A stretch of 6,631 bases of DNA from an uncultured Eubacteriales bacterium (GTDB taxonomy: Bacteria; Bacillota; Clostridia; Oscillospirales; Oscillospiraceae). The notes under the pieces were generated by a model that was given only the letters and a program-made list of their open reading frames with translations, was not told where the DNA came from and ran no database searches. Made by a program: the position numbers and the translations under genes. Within the stretch, counting starts at the first letter, position 1; each line of letters opens with the position of its first letter. Shown piece after piece: positions 5,160 to 6,631 of the stretch. The stretch is taken from positions 1-6,631 of the forward strand of contig URST01000097.1 of NCBI GenBank assembly GCA_900550585.1. The letters run 5' to 3'.

Positions 5160-6236
5160 ATGGCGGCGTTTAAGAACAAGACCAACGGCACTTGGTACGT
5201 CCAGTTCCGCTATACGGACTGGAAAGGGGAGCGCCAGCAGAAGTTAAAGCGTGGCTTTGCCACCAAGAAAGAGGCCCAGGCGTGGGAACGGGAGTTTCTG
5301 ATGCAGAAGCAGGCCGATGTGAACATGACCTTTGAGAGCTTCGCCCAGCTCTATGAGAAGGATATGAAGCCCAAGCTGAAGCTGAACACCTGGCTGACAA
5401 AAGAGAGCATCATCCAAAAGAAAATCCTTCCGTATTTTGGAAAGCGCAAACTGTCGGAAATCACCGCCAAGGACGTGATGGACTGGCAGAACGTGATCCG
5501 AGGGTTGACGGACGCCAAGGGAAAACCCTATTCCCCTACCTATCTCAAAACCGTCCACAATCAGTTAAGTGCCCTCTTTAACCATGCTGTCCGCTACTAC
5601 GGCCTCCAGGTCAATCCTGCGGCCAAGGCCGGGAACATGGGGGTGGAAGAACGGCGTGAAATGCTGTTCTGGACGAAGGAAGAGTATCTGAAATTTGCCG
5701 ACGCCATGATGGACAAGCCCCTCTCCTACTATGCCTTTGAAATGCTCTACTGGTGCGGTATCCGGGAGGGGGAACTGCTGGCCCTCACCCCAACAGACTT
5801 CGACTTTGAGGCGGGTACAGTGTCCATCAGCAAATCCTATCAGCGGCTCAAGGGCAAGGACGTGATTACCACCCCCAAGACGAAAAAGAGCAACCGTGTC
5901 ATTAAGATGCCCAAATTCCTCTGTGGAGAGATGGAGGACTACTTAAAGATGTTTTACAGCGCCGGGGCGGATGAACGGATTTTCCCTGTCAGCAAGCACT
6001 ATCTCCACCATGAAATGGACAGAGGTGCGAAAGCGGCGGGAGTGAAGCGGATCAGGATTCACGACCTCCGACATTCACACATTTCCCTGCTGATTGATAT
6101 GGGCTTCACCGCCCTGGCAATCGCTGACCGGGTGGGGCATGAGAGTATCGACATCACCTACCGCTACGCCCATCTGTTTCCTACAAGGCAGACGGAGATG
6201 GCGGACAAGCTGGACTTTGAAAGGATGGGAACGTAA
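5160..6236 (+). CDS. int: Tyrosine recombinase integrase
   Basis: 358 residues, a typical length. Residues 1-50 form an arm-binding domain (NGTWYVQFRYTDWKGERQQK and KKEAQAW), about 55-150 the SAM-like core-binding domain, and about 165-355 the catalytic domain. Active-site candidates are Arg202 (CGIREGELLAL), a lysine in TPKTKKSNR (about 240-243), His301 and Arg304 (IHDLRHSH), His327 (DRVGHES) and the nucleophile Tyr336 (TYRYAHL). The set is complete, so the enzyme looks active. It would insert and excise the element at the guaA 3' end. AAAGGAG is 10 bases before ATG 5160. It is co-transcribed with the Xis-like gene upstream (3-bp gap) and the MobC-like gene downstream (2-bp gap). The integrase reads away from the att end, with the repressor and regulatory region lying between it and guaA. 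Confidence 0.96.
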   Translation: MAAFKNKTNGTWYVQFRYTDWKGERQQKLKRGFATKKEAQAWEREFLMQKQADVNMTFESFAQLYEKDMKPKLKLNTWLTKESIIQKKILPYFGKRKLSEITAKDVMDWQNVIRGLTDAKGKPYSPTYLKTVHNQLSALFNHAVRYYGLQVNPAAKAGNMGVEERREMLFWTKEEYLKFADAMMDKPLSYYAFEMLYWCGIREGELLALTPTDFDFEAGTVSISKSYQRLKGKDVITTPKTKKSNRVIKMPKFLCGEMEDYLKMFYSAGADERIFPVSKHYLHHEMDRGAKAAGVKRIRIHDLRHSHISLLIDMGFTALAIADRVGHESIDITYRYAHLFPTRQTEMADKLDFERMGT

Positions 6237-6238
6237 CC

Positions 6239-6559
6239 ATGTCACTGAAAAACCGAGACAACAAAAATCGCTGGAGGAACAAGACCGTGGCCTTCCGGGT
6301 GTCCCCGGAGGAAGATGAACAGATCGAGGCCGCTGTGCGGCTCTCCGGCCTGACAAAGCAGGACTACATCACAAGACGCCTCCTGTGCCGGGAAGTAGTG
6401 GTACAGGGTAATCCCAAGGTCTACAAGGCCCTGCGTGACCAGCTTGCCGCCGTTCTGGACGAACTGCGGCGGGCCGAGGATGGGGCTGGCGTGGATGATG
6501 AACTGCTGGACACCATTCAGATGATCGCCGCCATCATGGGCGGCATGAAGGAGGATTGA
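6239..6559 (+). CDS. MobC/ribbon-helix-helix-like relaxosome protein
   Basis: 106 residues. A basic N-terminus (KNRDNKNRWRNK) leads into a strand-helix-helix segment (VAFRVSPEEDEQIEAAVRLS then GLTKQDYITRRLL), the ribbon-helix-helix pattern of MobC and CopG-type proteins. The C-terminal half is an acidic helical part. MobC proteins help the relaxase open DNA at oriT. The start is two bases after the int stop and only a distant AAAGGA precedes it, so translation is probably coupled to int. Family assignment is from pattern memory; a plain RHH transcription factor is the alternative. A relaxase gene downstream would settle it. Confidence 0.72.
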   Translation: MSLKNRDNKNRWRNKTVAFRVSPEEDEQIEAAVRLSGLTKQDYITRRLLCREVVVQGNPKVYKALRDQLAAVLDELRRAEDGAGVDDELLDTIQMIAAIMGGMKED

Positions 6560-6564
6560 TAGAT

Positions 6565-6631
6565 TTGGATTCCAAGGAAACGAAAAGGACTGTCCCGGTT
6601 CCGTCTGTTGGCGCAGACGGGGAACAGCCCA
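6565..6631 (+). CDS. Start of an unidentified downstream gene
   Basis: An open frame from TTG 6565 runs to the window edge (22 codons; begins MDSKETKRTVPVP, reading TTG as Met). AAGGAGG (6548-6554) lies 10 bases upstream, within the end of the MobC-like gene, five bases of gap separating the genes. This continues the packed operon. In related elements this position is often taken by an AAA ATPase or replication/mobilization protein, but nothing in the visible residues proves that. The TTG start is supported only by the good ribosome binding site. Confidence 0.5.
   Translation, partial: MDSKETKRTVPVPSVGADGEQP

Larger units (their letters stand above)
4036..6631. mobile_element. Left part of an integrative element in guaA
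   Basis: From the guaA stop onward the content changes to Xre repressor, Xis-like protein, tyrosine integrase and a MobC-like protein, with more A/T-rich spacers and weaker third-position G/C bias than the host genes. This is the recombination and regulation end of an integrative mobilizable or conjugative element. The right end is not in the window, and neither relaxase nor conjugation genes are seen, so the type of element is inferred. The first 150 bases (4036-4185) contain no gene, only a possible terminator and the direct repeats. Confidence 0.85.

Noticed and set aside
1..6631. CRISPR array, tRNA/rRNA genes, insertion sequence, toxin-antitoxin or defence genes
   Set aside because: No regularly spaced repeats, cloverleaf, transposase or toxin-like products seen. 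The defence-type cargo that such elements often carry would lie beyond the right edge.

Overview
The window looks like a chromosomal segment of a moderately high-GC, gut-type Clostridia (Oscillospiraceae/Ruminococcaceae-like) into which an integrative element has inserted. This rests on strong G/C third-position bias in the housekeeping genes, AGGAGG-type ribosome binding sites, sigma70-type promoters, a clostridial PduL/Xpt/GuaA gene set and a Firmicutes-style Xre-Xis-Int module. The genus cannot be fixed from the sequence alone.

Left part (1-4035) is host chromosome. On the minus strand a small two-helix membrane protein of unknown function (170-715) lies 32 bp upstream of a truncated pduL phosphotransacylase (1-137). 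Divergent from them on the plus strand is a LysR-family regulator (895-1791). The shared 716-894 control region holds a candidate promoter for each direction and three dyad-symmetric candidate operators. After a 134-bp leader carrying two further dyads come xpt (1926-2504) and guaA (2506-4035), separated by one base. Together they encode xanthine to XMP to GMP, a purine salvage pair. No purine riboswitch is recognisable in front of xpt.

Right part (4036-6631) is the left end of a tyrosine-recombinase integrative element (probably an integrative mobilizable or conjugative element) abutting the 3' end of guaA, a known integration hotspot. Its first ~150 bp are non-coding and carry two 9-bp direct repeats, 11 bp apart, that look like integrase arm-type sites. 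A long bidirectional terminator follows, then a minus-strand Xre-type repressor gene (4231-4764). The 4765-4955 intergenic region has face-away promoters, one of them perfect sigma70 consensus. Copies of the same inverted-repeat operator (AAGC-N6-GCTTAGT) sit in both promoters, which suggests a compact repressor switch. The strong promoter drives a tightly packed operon: xis-like HTH protein, tyrosine integrase, MobC/ribbon-helix-helix-like protein, and the start of another gene running off the window. Excision and mobilization functions therefore appear to be transcribed together under one repressor. The second att end and the relaxase lie outside the window.

The families here are known. The parts worth a second look are regulatory: the operator set of the element, the dyads around lysR, and the unusual xpt leader.
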